DNA of 64,000 nt from Acetonema longum DSM 6540 (GCF_000219125.1 NZ_AFGF01000040.1:33836-97835), one strand, 5' to 3'; shown: positions 8,662 to 17,440, counted from the first letter of the stretch. Notes: generated from the letters alone by a model not told the origin. Translations and numbers: made by a program.

Positions 8662-9682
8662 GCCTGAAGGTAAAATAAAGGGACAGGAGCCCGAAAAAAG
8701 GATAAATAGTCCGGAGCAGGGCGGTGAAGCCAAGACCGCTGAAAGCCAGACCGGCGGCAGTAACGATGAGCACGCAGCGGTTTAAGGGCCAGCGTCCGAC
8801 CCCGGCCAACTTATCCGCCGCGCCGTACAGGTTGACGATGGTAGTGGTGTAAATCGCCATCAGCAGTACCGCCGCATACAGCAGGTAACTGGCCCAATGC
8901 TGAGACTGGGCGATGGATAACATAGGCACTTCCGAGGTCACTACCTGAGGGTAGTGGATTAAGATGACCGCCGTCAGCCAAAACGCCAGCAAAGTCAATA
9001 TTAAACCGCCCAATTGTCCGCCTCGTTGGCGGACTGTTTTTTCCGGCGCGGCTTTGCCCAAAGGAGCCAAAATGCTGGCGCCCAGCACCATATTATAAGA
9101 AAGATAAAGCAGCCCGGACAGAATAAACCGCCAGGAAAGCGGTTCCGCTTCGATGAAGAGCAAAGGTACGGCTTCGACCCCGTGATGCACCAGAGAATAA
9201 AAGCTGATTCCCACCGAACAGCAGATCATAACCGGCATCAGCAGCATATTGACCGAGGCGATGCCCCGGATGCCGCCCATCATGGTGATCAAAAGGGCGA
9301 CGGTCATGACGGCCAGGCCGGCGGCATAGGGCAGGTTAAAGAAGTCCCGTCCGATGGTGGCTGCCGCAGCCAGCATGATGCTCAGTCCGCTGAACAAAAA
9401 GACAGCGGTGCAAGCATCCAGGATAGCCCCCAGTTTGGGGCCGCAGACATAATACAGGATCTGATGATACCCTGTGGCCTGGAGACGGTGCCCCAACTCG
9501 ATAATATAAGGGCCTAAGCGGAAGAATCCGTAACTGGCAATTGCCAGTCCAATGAGACCATACAATCCGTAAGCGGCGAAAAATTGCAGTAATTCCTGGC
9601 CTGAGGCAAATCCCGCCCCAATGACGGTGCTTACATAGGTAAAGGCGATCTGTATGCTCGCCAGCAGTTGGGATCGGCTCAT
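8633..9682 (-). CDS. YkvI-type membrane permease
   Basis: A 349-residue protein with about ten hydrophobic helices, starting with the conserved ASIQIAFTYVSTVIGAGFAS segment seen in YkvI-like proteins, which are distantly related to amino-acid/sodium symporters of the LeuT-fold group. The substrate is unknown. The ATG at 9682 has GAGGTG five bases upstream; an earlier start at 9715 lacks one. Its stop lies inside the 3' end of the convergent flavoprotein gene. A copy of the dispersed repeat lies just behind its promoter side. Confidence 0.82.
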   Translation of the reverse strand: MSRSQLLASIQIAFTYVSTVIGAGFASGQELLQFFAAYGLYGLIGLAIASYGFFRLGPYIIELGHRLQATGYHQILYYVCGPKLGAILDACTAVFLFSGLSIMLAAAATIGRDFFNLPYAAGLAVMTVALLITMMGGIRGIASVNMLLMPVMICCSVGISFYSLVHHGVEAVPLLFIEAEPLSWRFILSGLLYLSYNMVLGASILAPLGKAAPEKTVRQRGGQLGGLILTLLAFWLTAVILIHYPQVVTSEVPMLSIAQSQHWASYLLYAAVLLMAIYTTTIVNLYGAADKLAGVGRWPLNRCVLIVTAAGLAFSGLGFTALLRTIYPFFGLLSLYFTFRLMWLSYRDS

Positions 9683-9723
9683 TCCATCACCTCGATTCTC
9701 TACGGGAACCCCCAAATCGCTGT

Positions 9724-9840
9724 GGACCGTTGAAAAGGCTCATCTGCGTCACTTCAGCCTCCTGTGGGTGCGCCTGGCATCTGAACTTTTTTTGAACGAT
9801 CCCAGATTCGAGACTACGGCTAGGTTTGCAACAACTCCTA
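9724..9840 (+). repeat. dispersed intergenic repeat, copy A (two modules)
   Basis: Contains GGACCGTTGAAAAGG with the TCATCTGCGTCACTTCAGCC block (9724-9771), then a second module with CCCAGATTCGAG and GGTTTGCAACA ending in CTCCTA (9791-9840). The same blocks recur at 19.8, 20.3, 29.1, 30.3, 34.0 and 43.7 kb. Confidence 0.75.
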
Positions 9841-9902
9841 AATTATATGAAAGAGAGACCGCTGCTAGCAGTCTTTTTTAGAGCCCAAAAAGCTTGCCAG
9901 TA

Positions 9903-9931
9903 TTTACATCCCAGCGTGAATAAGGTAAAAT
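9903..9931 (+). promoter_or_regulatory. promoter of the serS T-box leader
   Basis: TTTACA (9903-9908), 17-base spacer, TAAAAT (9926-9931). The expected transcription start at about 9938 begins the T-box leader. Confidence 0.6.
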
Positions 9932-9937
9932 AAAAGA

Positions 9938-10178
9938 AAATATACTATGGCTATAGATCATGGTTAAATGCGGTGAAAAGGCAAGATCGGCAAGTGTTTT
10001 TCAGAGAACCGGCGGCTGGTGCAAGCCGGTAATACTACCGGTTATCCACCTTGGAGCGGACGGCGGTGAGCCGTACGGGAAGGCGCCCGTTACAGCGTGG
10101 ATGAGCGGACTGGTCGGGTCAACCGGGGTGGCAACGCGGGAATCAATTCTCGTCCCTATAGTGGACGGGAGTTTTTTA
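9938..10178 (+). ncRNA. T-box riboswitch upstream of serS
   Basis: A classical T-box leader. The stem I landmark AGAGAACCGGCGGCTGGTGC at about 10003-10022, the CTTGGAGC block near 10050, and the T-box core GGGGTGGCAACGCGGG at 10125-10140 are all present. A terminator follows: CTCGTCC (10149-10155) with GGACGGGAG (10163-10171) and six Ts. It senses uncharged tRNA and allows read-through into serS when charged tRNA-Ser is scarce. A plausible specifier codon is UCC (Ser) at 10045-10047, just before ACC; this placement is an inference. Confidence 0.93.
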
Positions 10179-10224
10179 TTTATTGAACGTCAACCAATCT
10201 ACTATATATCAGGGGGAATCATTA

Positions 10225-11493
10225 ATGTTGGACATGAAATTTGTCAGAGACCATACCGACAAAGTTGAGACAGCACTTAAAAATCGGGGTGCAGCCGTCA
10301 GCCTGGACCAATTCAAGGCACTGGAGAAAGAACGGCGCGAACTTTTATTGGCAGTGGAAACGTTGAAAAATAACCGCAACACTGTCTCCCAGGAGATCAG
10401 TCGGATGAAAAAGGCCGGGGAAAATGCCGACGCAAAGATTTTAGAAATGCGTCAGGTGGGTGACCGGATCGGGGAACTGGACAATAAAGTAAAAGAGACG
10501 GAAGCAGCCTTGGAGAATATCCTGCTGAATATTCCTAACGTGCCCCATGATTCTGTGCCGGTGGGGCCGAATGAGCACAGCAACAAGGAGATACGCCGCT
10601 GGGGCAATCCCCAAAATTTCGAGTTTACACCCAAAGCTCACTGGGATATCGGTGAAAGCCTGGGAATTCTGGATTTTGAGCGGGGCGGCAAAGTTACCGG
10701 GGCCCGCTTTACCTTCTATCGGGGTCTGGGAGCAAAACTGGAGCGCGCGCTGATTAATTTCATGCTGGACCTTCATACCGGCAAGCATGGCTACATCGAA
10801 TTCCTCCCGCCGTTTATCGTCAATAAGGACAGCATGTTCGGCACCGGCCAGCTGCCTAAATTCGCCGAAGACATGTTTAAGCTGGAAGGACTGGATTATT
10901 ACCTGATTCCGACCGCCGAAGTACCGGTGACCAACTACCACCGTCAGGAGATTTTGGAGGCTAAGGATCTGCCTCTATACTATACGGCCTACAGCGCCTG
11001 TTTCCGGGCCGAAGCCGGAGCAGCCGGACGGGACACCCGGGGGCTGATCCGCCAGCACCAGTTTAACAAAGTGGAACTGGTGAAGTTCAGCTTGCCGGAG
11101 CAGTCCTATGATGAACTGGAAAAATTGACGAATAACGCCGAGCAGGTGCTGCAGCTTTTGGGCCTGCCTTACCGGGTCATGCTGCTTTCCACCGGCGACA
11201 TGGGTTTTTCCTCGGCGAAAACCTATGATCTGGAAGTTTGGCTGCCCAGCTTTAACGCCTACCGGGAGATTTCTTCCTGCTCGAATTTCGAAGACTTCCA
11301 GGCCCGCCGGGCTGACATCAAGTTCCGCCGGGAGCCTAAAGCCAAGCCGGAATACGTGCATACCCTGAACGGGTCCGGTGTGGCCATCGGCCGTACCGTG
11401 TCGGCTATCCTGGAAAATTACCAGCAGCCGGACGGTTCCGTCATCGTGCCGGAAGCGCTTCGTCCCTTTATGGGAGTGGATGTCATCCGATAA
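10225..11493 (+). CDS. serS: seryl-tRNA synthetase
   Basis: A 422-residue class II synthetase that charges tRNA-Ser and also tRNA-Sec, whose gene lies 4 kb away. The N-terminal coiled-coil tRNA-binding arm spans roughly residues 30-100. Class II motifs follow: motif 2 in [20 protein letters not shown], the TAEVPVTN serine-site block, [16 protein letters not shown], and motif 3 [18 protein letters not shown]. The start is placed at [10 protein letters not shown] (10225), which has GGGGGAA upstream; an ATG at 10183 would lie inside the T-box terminator. Expression is governed by the T-box leader. Confidence 0.97.
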   Translation: MLDMKFVRDHTDKVETALKNRGAAVSLDQFKALEKERRELLLAVETLKNNRNTVSQEISRMKKAGENADAKILEMRQVGDRIGELDNKVKETEAALENILLNIPNVPHDSVPVGPNEHSNKEIRRWGNPQNFEFTPKAHWDIGESLGILDFERGGKVTGARFTFYRGLGAKLERALINFMLDLHTGKHGYIEFLPPFIVNKDSMFGTGQLPKFAEDMFKLEGLDYYLIPTAEVPVTNYHRQEILEAKDLPLYYTAYSACFRAEAGAAGRDTRGLIRQHQFNKVELVKFSLPEQSYDELEKLTNNAEQVLQLLGLPYRVMLLSTGDMGFSSAKTYDLEVWLPSFNAYREISSCSNFEDFQARRADIKFRREPKAKPEYVHTLNGSGVAIGRTVSAILENYQQPDGSVIVPEALRPFMGVDVIR

Positions 11494-11521
11494 CTTACAA
11501 AATTACGATTACTCCATTTTA

Positions 11522-11552
11522 ATCCCGCCCGCTTTTTGGCGGGATCTTTTTT
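11522..11552 (+). terminator. intrinsic terminator of serS
   Basis: ATCCCGCC (11522-11529) pairs with GGCGGGAT (11538-11545), followed by CTTTTTT. Confidence 0.88.
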
Positions 11553-11589
11553 ATGCTATCTCAGAAAGACCCTCCTTTATCGAGGATCT

Positions 11590-11835
11590 CTAGGCAGGAT
11601 AGACTAAAATTTGCGCCGCGTCCTCATTACGCAGGGCAATTAAGGTTTCACGGACCAGATAAGCTGTCGGATTGCCGGCAGGGCTGGTGCGGATGCAGAT
11701 GATAGCAGTGCCCGGGACAATACCCAGATCCAGCACCCGGCGGCGCAGCAATCCGCTTACTTCGATCGAAGCTACTTTGCAGGCTGCGCCCACAGCCAGA
11801 TTGGACAGTGGAATGGGCTGGGGATTTATATCCAT
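11590..11835 (-). CDS. FeoA domain protein
   Basis: An 81-residue SH3-like FeoA protein (LSNLAVGAACKVASIEV, then RRRVLDLGIVPGTAI, and a C-terminal SLIALRNEDA-like strand). FeoA assists the ferrous iron permease FeoB in the cytoplasm. No FeoB is present nearby. It is divergent from a second FeoA protein 264 bases away, so the two probably share a control region, but they differ clearly in sequence and are not a recent duplication. Confidence 0.88.
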   Translation of the reverse strand: MDINPQPIPLSNLAVGAACKVASIEVSGLLRRRVLDLGIVPGTAIICIRTSPAGNPTAYLVRETLIALRNEDAAQILVYPA

Positions 11836-12016
11836 TATGTACCTCCGGGATGTTTTCTCTGCTATATGATATGAACCGAAACCTGATTTTTGTCACTGCA
11901 TCGAGTAAGAAACCCGGTGATAAATGGCGAATGAAGCAGGTATAAACGAAACGAGCCGAGTTTGATTGCAGCCGGTTTTACCGGTAGAGATGCCGAAAGG
12001 GTTCATGAACGGTCCG

Positions 12017-12045
12017 TTGACAAAGGAGCGGGTAAGGGGTATGAT
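12017..12045 (+). promoter_or_regulatory. promoter for the rightward FeoA gene
   Basis: TTGACA (12017-12022), 17-base spacer, TATGAT (12040-12045), about 54 bases before the FeoA start codon. Confidence 0.65.
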
Positions 12046-12098
12046 GAGGATGGATTGAGAATGAAATTCAATATCTCGAGAGACAGGGGGAAGAAAAA

Positions 12099-12338
12099 AT
12101 GGTCAAGGCATTAAGTCAATTGCTTCCGGGGCAAATCGGCCAGGTAAAAAAGGTACGGGGCGGCGGTGCTATTCAGCGGCGGATTGTCGATATGGGAGTT
12201 GTGACTGGGACCAAGATTGCGGTGCAACGGTATGCTCCCCTGGGAGATCCGATGGAAATCAAACTCAAAGGTTTTAATCTGTCTTTGCGTAAAGCCGAGG
12301 CTGATTTTATTGAAGTCGAGGTCGCTGATTCCATATAA
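12099..12338 (+). CDS. FeoA domain protein
   Basis: A 79-residue FeoA protein (LSQLLPGQIGQVKKVRGGG, RRIVDMGVVTGTKIAV, then SLRKAEADFIEVE). It has an AGGGGGAAG ribosome site. A 54-residue Cys-rich Feo-associated peptide follows 59 bases later in the same direction, an arrangement normally found around feoB. The absence of FeoB means either that the permease is elsewhere or that these proteins work with another partner. Confidence 0.9.
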   Translation: MVKALSQLLPGQIGQVKKVRGGGAIQRRIVDMGVVTGTKIAVQRYAPLGDPMEIKLKGFNLSLRKAEADFIEVEVADSI

Positions 12339-12397
12339 GCTGATTAGCAGTTATCGATGATAGCTGCCCAATAATAAAAACAGGAACGGGAGGGAAT

Positions 12398-12562
12398 ATG
12401 ATCATGGAACAACTCATTCTTTATGGGGTGGGTTTGGCCGCAGTCGGTTATGTTGGCAAACTGGCCTGGAATGCCAGCCATGGCAAAACAGAATGCAATT
12501 GCGGCAAATGTAATCCGGCCTGTGCGAAAGTCCATCAATACCCCGTTAAACAAAACCGCTGA
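12398..12562 (+). CDS. FeoB-associated Cys-rich membrane peptide
   Basis: A 54-residue protein with an N-terminal hydrophobic helix (EQLILYGVGLAAVGYVG) followed by a short cysteine cluster, CNCGKCNPAC. This is the pattern of the FeoB-associated Cys-rich membrane family, usually encoded next to feoB and possibly acting in iron transfer. The start has GGGAGGG nine bases upstream. It probably forms a short operon with the preceding FeoA gene. Confidence 0.8.
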   Translation: MIMEQLILYGVGLAAVGYVGKLAWNASHGKTECNCGKCNPACAKVHQYPVKQNR

Positions 12563-12630
12563 ATGTCACTAAGCAGCCGGCATGGGGCAGGGATATAAAT
12601 GGATAGTCTATTCCGCGCGTCATTTTGATA

Positions 12631-12659
12631 TTGCAATCAATGCAACGATATGGTATATT
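12631..12659 (+). promoter_or_regulatory. promoter of the P-II gene leader
   Basis: TTGCAA (12631-12636), 17-base spacer, TATATT (12654-12659), giving a start near 12667, well upstream of the P-II coding region. Confidence 0.55.
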
Positions 12660-12692
12660 AGTAACAGTTAAATACTGATCGGTAAAGCAGTG

Positions 12693-12726
12693 AAGCTTAC
12701 GGGACAGAGTGTCTGTAAGCTTTTTT
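12693..12726 (+). terminator. terminator hairpin inside the P-II leader (possible attenuator)
   Basis: AAGCTTAC (12693-12700) pairs with GTAAGCTT (12715-12722), extended inward by GGACA/TGTCT, and is followed by six Ts. It lies between the only visible promoter and the P-II start codon, with no gene in front, so it would act on a roughly 60-base leader. Confidence 0.7.
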
Positions 12727-12803
12727 GCATTTTGATGCGATGACCCGGTCTGGGCGGGTGGCTTCGGATGATCCAGGAATCTAAGAAAGGCTAGGGTGAG
12801 AGT

Positions 12804-13145
12804 ATGCAAAAAATAGAGTGCATCATCCGACCGGATAAGTTGGAGAATGTGAAAGAGGCACTCGGTAAAATGGGAATCAGCGGCATGACTGTAACCCAGG
12901 TCGTTGGCTGTGGCCTGCAGCGGGGCCATGTGGAAGTATACCGCGGCAGTGAATATGCCATTCATTTATTGCCAAAAGTAAAAATCGAAATCGTCGCACC
13001 GGATGACAGGGTGGGGCAGGTTGTGAGAATCGTGTCTATCGAAGCGCGCACCGGGCAGATTGGTGACGGCAAGATCTTGATCTATCCATTGGACAATGCT
13101 ATGCGGATTCGTACCAGTGATGCAAGAGTAACGGCCCTCCTCTAG
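12804..13145 (+). CDS. P-II family nitrogen regulatory protein
   Basis: A 113-residue trimeric signal protein that reports nitrogen/energy state by binding 2-oxoglutarate and ATP/ADP. The T-loop is recognisable (GCGLQRGHVEVYRGSEYAIH, Tyr51 present), as is the B-loop ARTGQIGDGKI. The C-loop is degenerate: RIRTSDARVTALL instead of the usual RIRTGERGxxA, which may alter nucleotide binding. No amtB or glutamine synthetase lies next to it. It has its own promoter, a terminator-bearing leader and a strong terminator behind, so it is monocistronic. Confidence 0.93.
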   Translation: MQKIECIIRPDKLENVKEALGKMGISGMTVTQVVGCGLQRGHVEVYRGSEYAIHLLPKVKIEIVAPDDRVGQVVRIVSIEARTGQIGDGKILIYPLDNAMRIRTSDARVTALL

Positions 13146-13167
13146 TCCATGAATATAATTTGAACAT

Positions 13168-13216
13168 AACCACGAAAGCAAGTCCACTGCTATTGGACTT
13201 GCTTTCGTGGTTTTAT
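13168..13216 (+). terminator. intrinsic terminator of the P-II gene
   Basis: A 19-base perfect inverted repeat (13168-13186 with 13194-13212, core CCACGAAAGCAAGTCC) followed by T-rich sequence. Confidence 0.92.
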
Positions 13217-13337
13217 TATGAAAAGAAATCTTTATCGAAATTTTATGAATACTGTGTTAAAATAATGTCAAAGTTTTCTGCCGGATATCTGCAATCGGGA
13301 GTGGAGGGAATCAAATCAGAACCAAGGAGAGGATGAA

Positions 13338-15038
13338 ATGAGATTGAAAATCAGGCTCAGCATAGGTGCCCAGATTTTGGCGTGTTCGATTGCCGTGGCA
13401 GTGGCGTTTACGGCGGTTAATGCTTTTGCTTATTACAAAGTCATACAGATTGAACGCAGCTATGAACAATTGCTATCATATTCGATTTCATTGATCAAAG
13501 ATGTTAAAGGAGTCAATATCGAGCTTTGGAATCAAAGCACACAGGTGAGGTCCTATGTGATGTCTGCGGATAAACGTAACCTGCAGCAATACTGGGATTC
13601 ACAGCAGCGGATGCAGGCTCTGCTGGCAACGCTGGGGACACGGATGCAGTCACCTGAGGCTGAACGTGAGTTTAGTGTCTGGCAGCTGGCTATCCGAGAC
13701 TATGTCCGGATCTTAGACAATGGGATTTCGGTCCGGGATAAAATAGGACAAGAAGATACAGTTAAGTATTTCGCCACGATTGCCGAACGGGCTGAAGGGA
13801 TTGATGCCATTACCAGGATGTTTCTTGCATTTATTGATAATGAAGTTGCCGTAAAAAAGGAAGAAAATCATGCTTCGGTGATTATTGTTGAGAATACGGT
13901 GATGGGTTTAAATGCTCTTATTTTTCTTTTGGTGGTTGGTTTTTCATTCTGGATTTCCCGTCGGATCGCCAGATCTCTGGCGGGTGTGGTCATCGTTGCT
14001 GACCGGATTGCGGACGGGGATCTAACGTATCGCTCTTTGAATTATAAAGGTGATGACGAAATCGGGGATTTGGTGAAATCCTTTCAAACTATGACAGAGC
14101 ACCTTAGAAACTTGATGTCACAGGTGCGCAGATCGGTGGAACAGGTGGCTTCATCCAGTCAGCAACTGACTGCGATTGCCGAACAGTCGGCCCAGGCGGC
14201 GAGCCAGGTAGCCGGAAACGTAGCCCAGGTGGCCGGCGGTGCGGCTAATCAGGTATCGGCGGCAGAACGCTCCGTAGCAATAGTAGGAGATATGTATAAA
14301 GCGATTCACCACATCGCAGCCACTGCCGGAAAAGTGTCGATTTATTCGGATGATGCCGCCAAAGCGGCCGTTGCCGGCAGTGAAACTGTGTCTCAGGCCA
14401 CCGGTCAGATCCGGACTATCACCGAGACGGTGAATAAGTCAGCTCAGGCAGTACAGAAGCTGGGTGCCAGTTCACAGCAAATCGGCGAAATTGTCGATGT
14501 GATTACCGGTATTGCCGGGCAGACTAATCTATTGGCGCTCAATGCCGCTATTGAAGCGGCCCGGGCCGGTGAAGCCGGCAGAGGTTTCGCGGTAGTTGCC
14601 GATGAGGTGCGTACACTGGCCGAACAGTCCCAGGAAGCCGCTCAGAAGATCGCTGATATCGTCAGGTCTATCCAGACTGAAACCGGCGTAGCTGTCAGGG
14701 TTATGAATGAGGGAGCGGCCGAGGTGGAACAGGGCACTAAGTCCATCACCGCTACCGGTGATACATTTAACCATATCGTCATTCTAGTCCAGGGATTGAA
14801 TCGCCAGATTCAGGAGATCAGCGCCGCTGCCCAGCAACTTTCCGCTTCCAGCGACGAGGTGGTCAAATCCGTTAATGGCGTAAAAAGCATCGCCACTGAT
14901 ACGGCTGGCAACACCCAGACCATTTCAGCCGCTGCCGAAGAACAATCCGCCTCCATGGAAGAAATCTCTTCTTCCAGCCAGGCCCTCTCCCTCATGGCAG
15001 CAGACCTGCAGACAGCCATAGGCAAGTTCAAGCTGTAA
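13338..15038 (+). CDS. methyl-accepting chemotaxis protein
   Basis: A 566-residue chemoreceptor. Order: transmembrane helix 1 (about residues 12-33), a helical ligand-binding domain of about 150 residues resembling the four-helix-bundle type, helix 2 (about 186-207), a HAMP domain beginning [11 protein letters not shown], then a long cytoplasmic coiled coil. The signalling tip [20 protein letters not shown] is near residues 394-413, and [12 protein letters not shown] near the end matches a methylation region. The start has AAGGAGAGG upstream. It should feed CheA/CheW; the ligand is unknown and no che genes lie nearby. Confidence 0.95.
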   Translation: MRLKIRLSIGAQILACSIAVAVAFTAVNAFAYYKVIQIERSYEQLLSYSISLIKDVKGVNIELWNQSTQVRSYVMSADKRNLQQYWDSQQRMQALLATLGTRMQSPEAEREFSVWQLAIRDYVRILDNGISVRDKIGQEDTVKYFATIAERAEGIDAITRMFLAFIDNEVAVKKEENHASVIIVENTVMGLNALIFLLVVGFSFWISRRIARSLAGVVIVADRIADGDLTYRSLNYKGDDEIGDLVKSFQTMTEHLRNLMSQVRRSVEQVASSSQQLTAIAEQSAQAASQVAGNVAQVAGGAANQVSAAERSVAIVGDMYKAIHHIAATAGKVSIYSDDAAKAAVAGSETVSQATGQIRTITETVNKSAQAVQKLGASSQQIGEIVDVITGIAGQTNLLALNAAIEAARAGEAGRGFAVVADEVRTLAEQSQEAAQKIADIVRSIQTETGVAVRVMNEGAAEVEQGTKSITATGDTFNHIVILVQGLNRQIQEISAAAQQLSASSDEVVKSVNGVKSIATDTAGNTQTISAAAEEQSASMEEISSSSQALSLMAADLQTAIGKFKL

Positions 15039-15095
15039 TCTTCTGCCCTCTGGCACTTTCTTGAAAAGCATGTTACAATAATTTTACAGAATCTT

Positions 15096-15193
15096 GGGGG
15101 TGGATGGAACCTGGTGGTTTCTGCAGTCTTCAAAACTGTTTGTGGGGCAGTATTCCTGTCCTTGGTGGGTTCGATTCCTACACGCCCTCGCCA
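15096..15193 (+). tRNA. selC: tRNA-Sec (UCA anticodon)
   Basis: A 98-base tRNA with features special to selenocysteine tRNA: an extended acceptor stem, a 6-base-pair D stem (GGAACC with GGTTTC, one G-U), anticodon stem-loop CAGT-CTTCAAA-ACTG presenting UCA, a long variable arm (GTGGGGCAGTATTCCTGTCC region), T stem GTGGG/CCTAC around TTCGATT, and an encoded CCA at 15191-15193. Its presence means UGA can be read as selenocysteine in this organism. No selA, selB or selD is in the window. Confidence 0.95.
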
Positions 15194-15203
15194 GCAAGAA
15201 ATT

Positions 15204-15233
15204 AAGCTCTTGGGGTTTTGCCCCGGGAGCTTT
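15204..15233 (+). terminator. terminator behind selC
   Basis: AAGCTCTTGGGG pairs with CCCCGGGAGCTT (two G-U pairs) around a TTTTG loop. The T-run is short. Confidence 0.65.
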
Positions 15234-15239
15234 AGTTGC

Positions 15240-15268
15240 TTGACGTATTACGCTGAACGATCTATAAT
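15240..15268 (+). promoter_or_regulatory. promoter of the MarR gene
   Basis: TTGACG (15240-15245), 17-base spacer, perfect TATAAT (15263-15268). The predicted start at about 15275 lies just before the palindromic operator. Confidence 0.75.
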
Positions 15269-15279
15269 AAAACATAAAA

Positions 15280-15292
15280 TGTGCATATACAC
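15280..15292 (+). promoter_or_regulatory. MarR operator, site 1
   Basis: TGTGCATATACAC, a near-perfect palindrome immediately after the predicted transcription start of the marR gene. The identical 13-mer occurs again before the next gene. Confidence 0.65.
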
Positions 15293-15326
15293 TTAATGGT
15301 TGCAACCACCATAGAAAGGCATAGCA

Positions 15327-15770
15327 ATGAATCATATCTCTCAGGTTTACCCCAAATACCCCAGCATTTGCCTCTGCATGAATGTCCGACGGGCCTCACG
15401 GGCTGTTACCCAGTTTTATGATGAGGTGTTAAAACCCAGCGGGCTTAGTGTTGTTCAACTGTCGCTGCTACAGCATATTGAAGTGGCCCAACAGGCCAGT
15501 ATCAGTAACCTGGCCAAGCTGATGCGCATTGACCGGACGACCTTGAACCGCAATATGAAGCCACTGACGGATGCCGGGCTGATTGTCATCCGGCCGGGCG
15601 AAGACTCGCGTACCCGGCAGGTTATGATCACCGCGGCCGGCCAGGCGACGATGGCAACAGCCTGGGAGCTGTGGGGAGAGGCGCAGGTATCGCTGAAAGA
15701 ATATCTGGGGCAAGAGGAGCTGATTAAGCTAATCGAATTATCATCCAAACTGGAGGCTCTTGTACCCTGA
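15327..15770 (+). CDS. MarR family transcriptional regulator
   Basis: A 147-residue winged-helix regulator. The recognition region ISNLAKLMRIDRTTLNRNMK and the wing DSRTRQVMITAAGQA are typical of MarR. The weak ribosome site AGAAAGG precedes the ATG. Its promoter is overlapped by a palindrome that is repeated exactly in front of the downstream iron-sulfur protein gene, so it probably represses both itself and that gene. The inducing ligand is unknown. Confidence 0.9.
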   Translation: MNHISQVYPKYPSICLCMNVRRASRAVTQFYDEVLKPSGLSVVQLSLLQHIEVAQQASISNLAKLMRIDRTTLNRNMKPLTDAGLIVIRPGEDSRTRQVMITAAGQATMATAWELWGEAQVSLKEYLGQEELIKLIELSSKLEALVP

Positions 15771-15833
15771 TGGGCGGATGATTTCCGCAGAGCTGTCAGC
15801 AGTAATCAGTAAAATTATTTATGCCTGAATTTA

Positions 15834-15846
15834 TGTGCATATACAC
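15834..15846 (+). promoter_or_regulatory. MarR operator, site 2
   Basis: The same TGTGCATATACAC as at 15280, placed about 29 bases before the start codon of the next gene. Confidence 0.6.
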
Positions 15847-15874
15847 GTTTATTAAGAATGAGGAGTGAAGATTG

Positions 15875-16645
15875 ATGCAGCAAGCGATCCGGGAGTTTGT
15901 TTTGAACCTGGGTGTGGATGATGTGGGCTTTGCGCGGGCGGGGGATTATCAGAACCCCAAATCTTACGAAATCCGCCAGTTTTTGCCGGAGGCCGAATCT
16001 TTCATTGTCTTGGCATTCAAGGTGCTGTCCAGTTGTGAAAGCCCCAGTTGGAGCGTTGCCTTAAACGGATATATGGATCTGGGAGCTTATGCCCGGGAAG
16101 CTTCTTATAAGACAGCACGGTTCCTGGAAAATAGGTTTAACGCCAAGGTGGCTACTGTACCTCTGTCTTATCCTTTTGAAGTCCGCCATGACCGCAGGGG
16201 CATTGCTGATTTTTCCCAGAGGCACGCGGCGATCGCTGCCGGACTAGGTACTTTCGGCCGTCATAATCTGGTGGTTCATCCCCGCTTCGGCACACGGGTT
16301 AACTTTGTCAGCATTATAACCGACCTGGAATTGGAACCATCGCCCAAGATTGAACAAGATCTCTGCATCCACTGCAATCTCTGCGTAAACAATTGCCCGG
16401 TCAAAGCCCTAGAGCAGGAAGGCAAAACCAATGTGGCAAAATGCCTGAAAAATGCTCTGCCCTACAGCCTGGGAACGGACATAGCCTTTTGGACAGAATT
16501 CGGCGCTGCTTCCCCCGAAGAACAGAAAGAATTGCTGCGCAGCGAACGGTACGGTCGGCTGCACCAGGCCGCCCATATAGGCAACCAATATATGTGCTTT
16601 AATTGTGTGAAGTCCTGTCCGGTTGGGGTGACAGCAGGGCAGTGA
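15875..16645 (+). CDS. QueG-like 4Fe-4S double-cluster protein
   Basis: A 256-residue cytoplasmic iron-sulfur protein. The cysteine pattern CIHCNLCVNNCP and a second group CFNCVKSCP give two ferredoxin-type clusters in the C-terminal third; the N-terminal part resembles the cobalamin-binding portion of epoxyqueuosine reductase (DDVGFARAGDY, LGTFGRHNLVVHP). It is shorter than QueG and lacks its C-terminal HEAT region, so the queuosine role is doubtful; related proteins are annotated only as epoxyqueuosine-reductase-like. The ATG at 15875 is preferred over TTG at 15872 from the GAGGAG spacing. Likely controlled by the neighbouring MarR protein. Confidence 0.8.
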   Translation: MQQAIREFVLNLGVDDVGFARAGDYQNPKSYEIRQFLPEAESFIVLAFKVLSSCESPSWSVALNGYMDLGAYAREASYKTARFLENRFNAKVATVPLSYPFEVRHDRRGIADFSQRHAAIAAGLGTFGRHNLVVHPRFGTRVNFVSIITDLELEPSPKIEQDLCIHCNLCVNNCPVKALEQEGKTNVAKCLKNALPYSLGTDIAFWTEFGAASPEEQKELLRSERYGRLHQAAHIGNQYMCFNCVKSCPVGVTAGQ

Positions 16646-16780
16646 CGTTCAGTCTGCTCTCGTTTTTTATATTAAAACATTGAACTTCTTCCCATAAGCG
16701 AATAAAATTAGAAGTGAATGAATGTAAGGGTTTGTCTTGCTTTTCCCCTGCCGTAATCATGCTGAGGGAGGGATTCCGAT

Positions 16781-17425
16781 ATGCTGTACTGCGCTATTAT
16801 CGGTGATATTGTCGGTTCACGGAAATTAGCGGATAGAAGCGAAGTTCAGAAAAAGTTCCAGGCGGTGGCAGAAAGAGCCTGCCGGCAATATCAGGCGGAT
16901 ATTGCATCACCGTTTACAGTGACAATCGGAGATGAGTTTCAGGTGCTGTTAAAAAGAGTACAGACTGCGCCTGAAGTGATTAAGACTGTAATCAGAGAAA
17001 TGGCGCCCATTGATCTTGTTTTCGGGGTTGGCATCGGGGATATTTCCACTGACATTAATCGGGAAATGGCCATTGGCATGGACGGACCGGCGTTCCATGC
17101 CGCCAGGAAGGCGGTGGAGCAAGCCAAACGGAAGAAACCCGGCGTTATTTATCGTACGGCTCTCCCAGAGGTTGGGGCAGGGACGGATATGATTAATTCC
17201 CTACAATATTTTATTGAATCTTGCAGCAAAAAAAGGACAAAGCGCCAGAAGCAAGTCCTGGAACTGTTGGAAAAAGGTTCCACTCAGGAAGAAATTGCAG
17301 AACATCTCGATATTAAACAGCAAAGCGTATCCAATATTGTAAACTGGTCCTATATGCCGGAAATAACCGGTGCGCAAAAAGCAATAGCAAGTTATTTAGA
17401 ATGGATTGACCATTATAGGCATTAG
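16781..17425 (+). CDS. SatD family protein with C-terminal HTH
   Basis: A 214-residue protein. The first 140 residues match the SatD family (AIIGDIVGSRKLADR, VTIGDEFQVLL, GVGIGDISTDIN), a family of unknown function first named from a streptococcal acid-tolerance locus. The C-terminal segment TQEEIAEHLDIKQQSVSNIV is a helix-turn-helix, so DNA binding is possible. The neighbour 89 bases downstream is a DUF3307 membrane protein; this SatD/DUF3307 pairing recurs in Firmicutes, which suggests a functional pair. Confidence 0.82.
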   Translation: MLYCAIIGDIVGSRKLADRSEVQKKFQAVAERACRQYQADIASPFTVTIGDEFQVLLKRVQTAPEVIKTVIREMAPIDLVFGVGIGDISTDINREMAIGMDGPAFHAARKAVEQAKRKKPGVIYRTALPEVGAGTDMINSLQYFIESCSKKRTKRQKQVLELLEKGSTQEEIAEHLDIKQQSVSNIVNWSYMPEITGAQKAIASYLEWIDHYRH

Positions 17426-17440
17426 ATCTTGTATAGTGAA

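Noticed and set aside
9014..9517. 167-codon plus-strand frame inside the YkvI-type permease gene
   Set aside because: Hydrophilic shadow of the transmembrane protein on the other strand; no start signals.
11840..12098. A riboswitch between the two divergent FeoA genes
   Set aside because: GCCGGTTTTACCGGT-like short helices are present, but most of the segment lies upstream of the TTGACA/TATGAT promoter, and it does not fit the Ni/Co or Fe-linked RNA classes I know.
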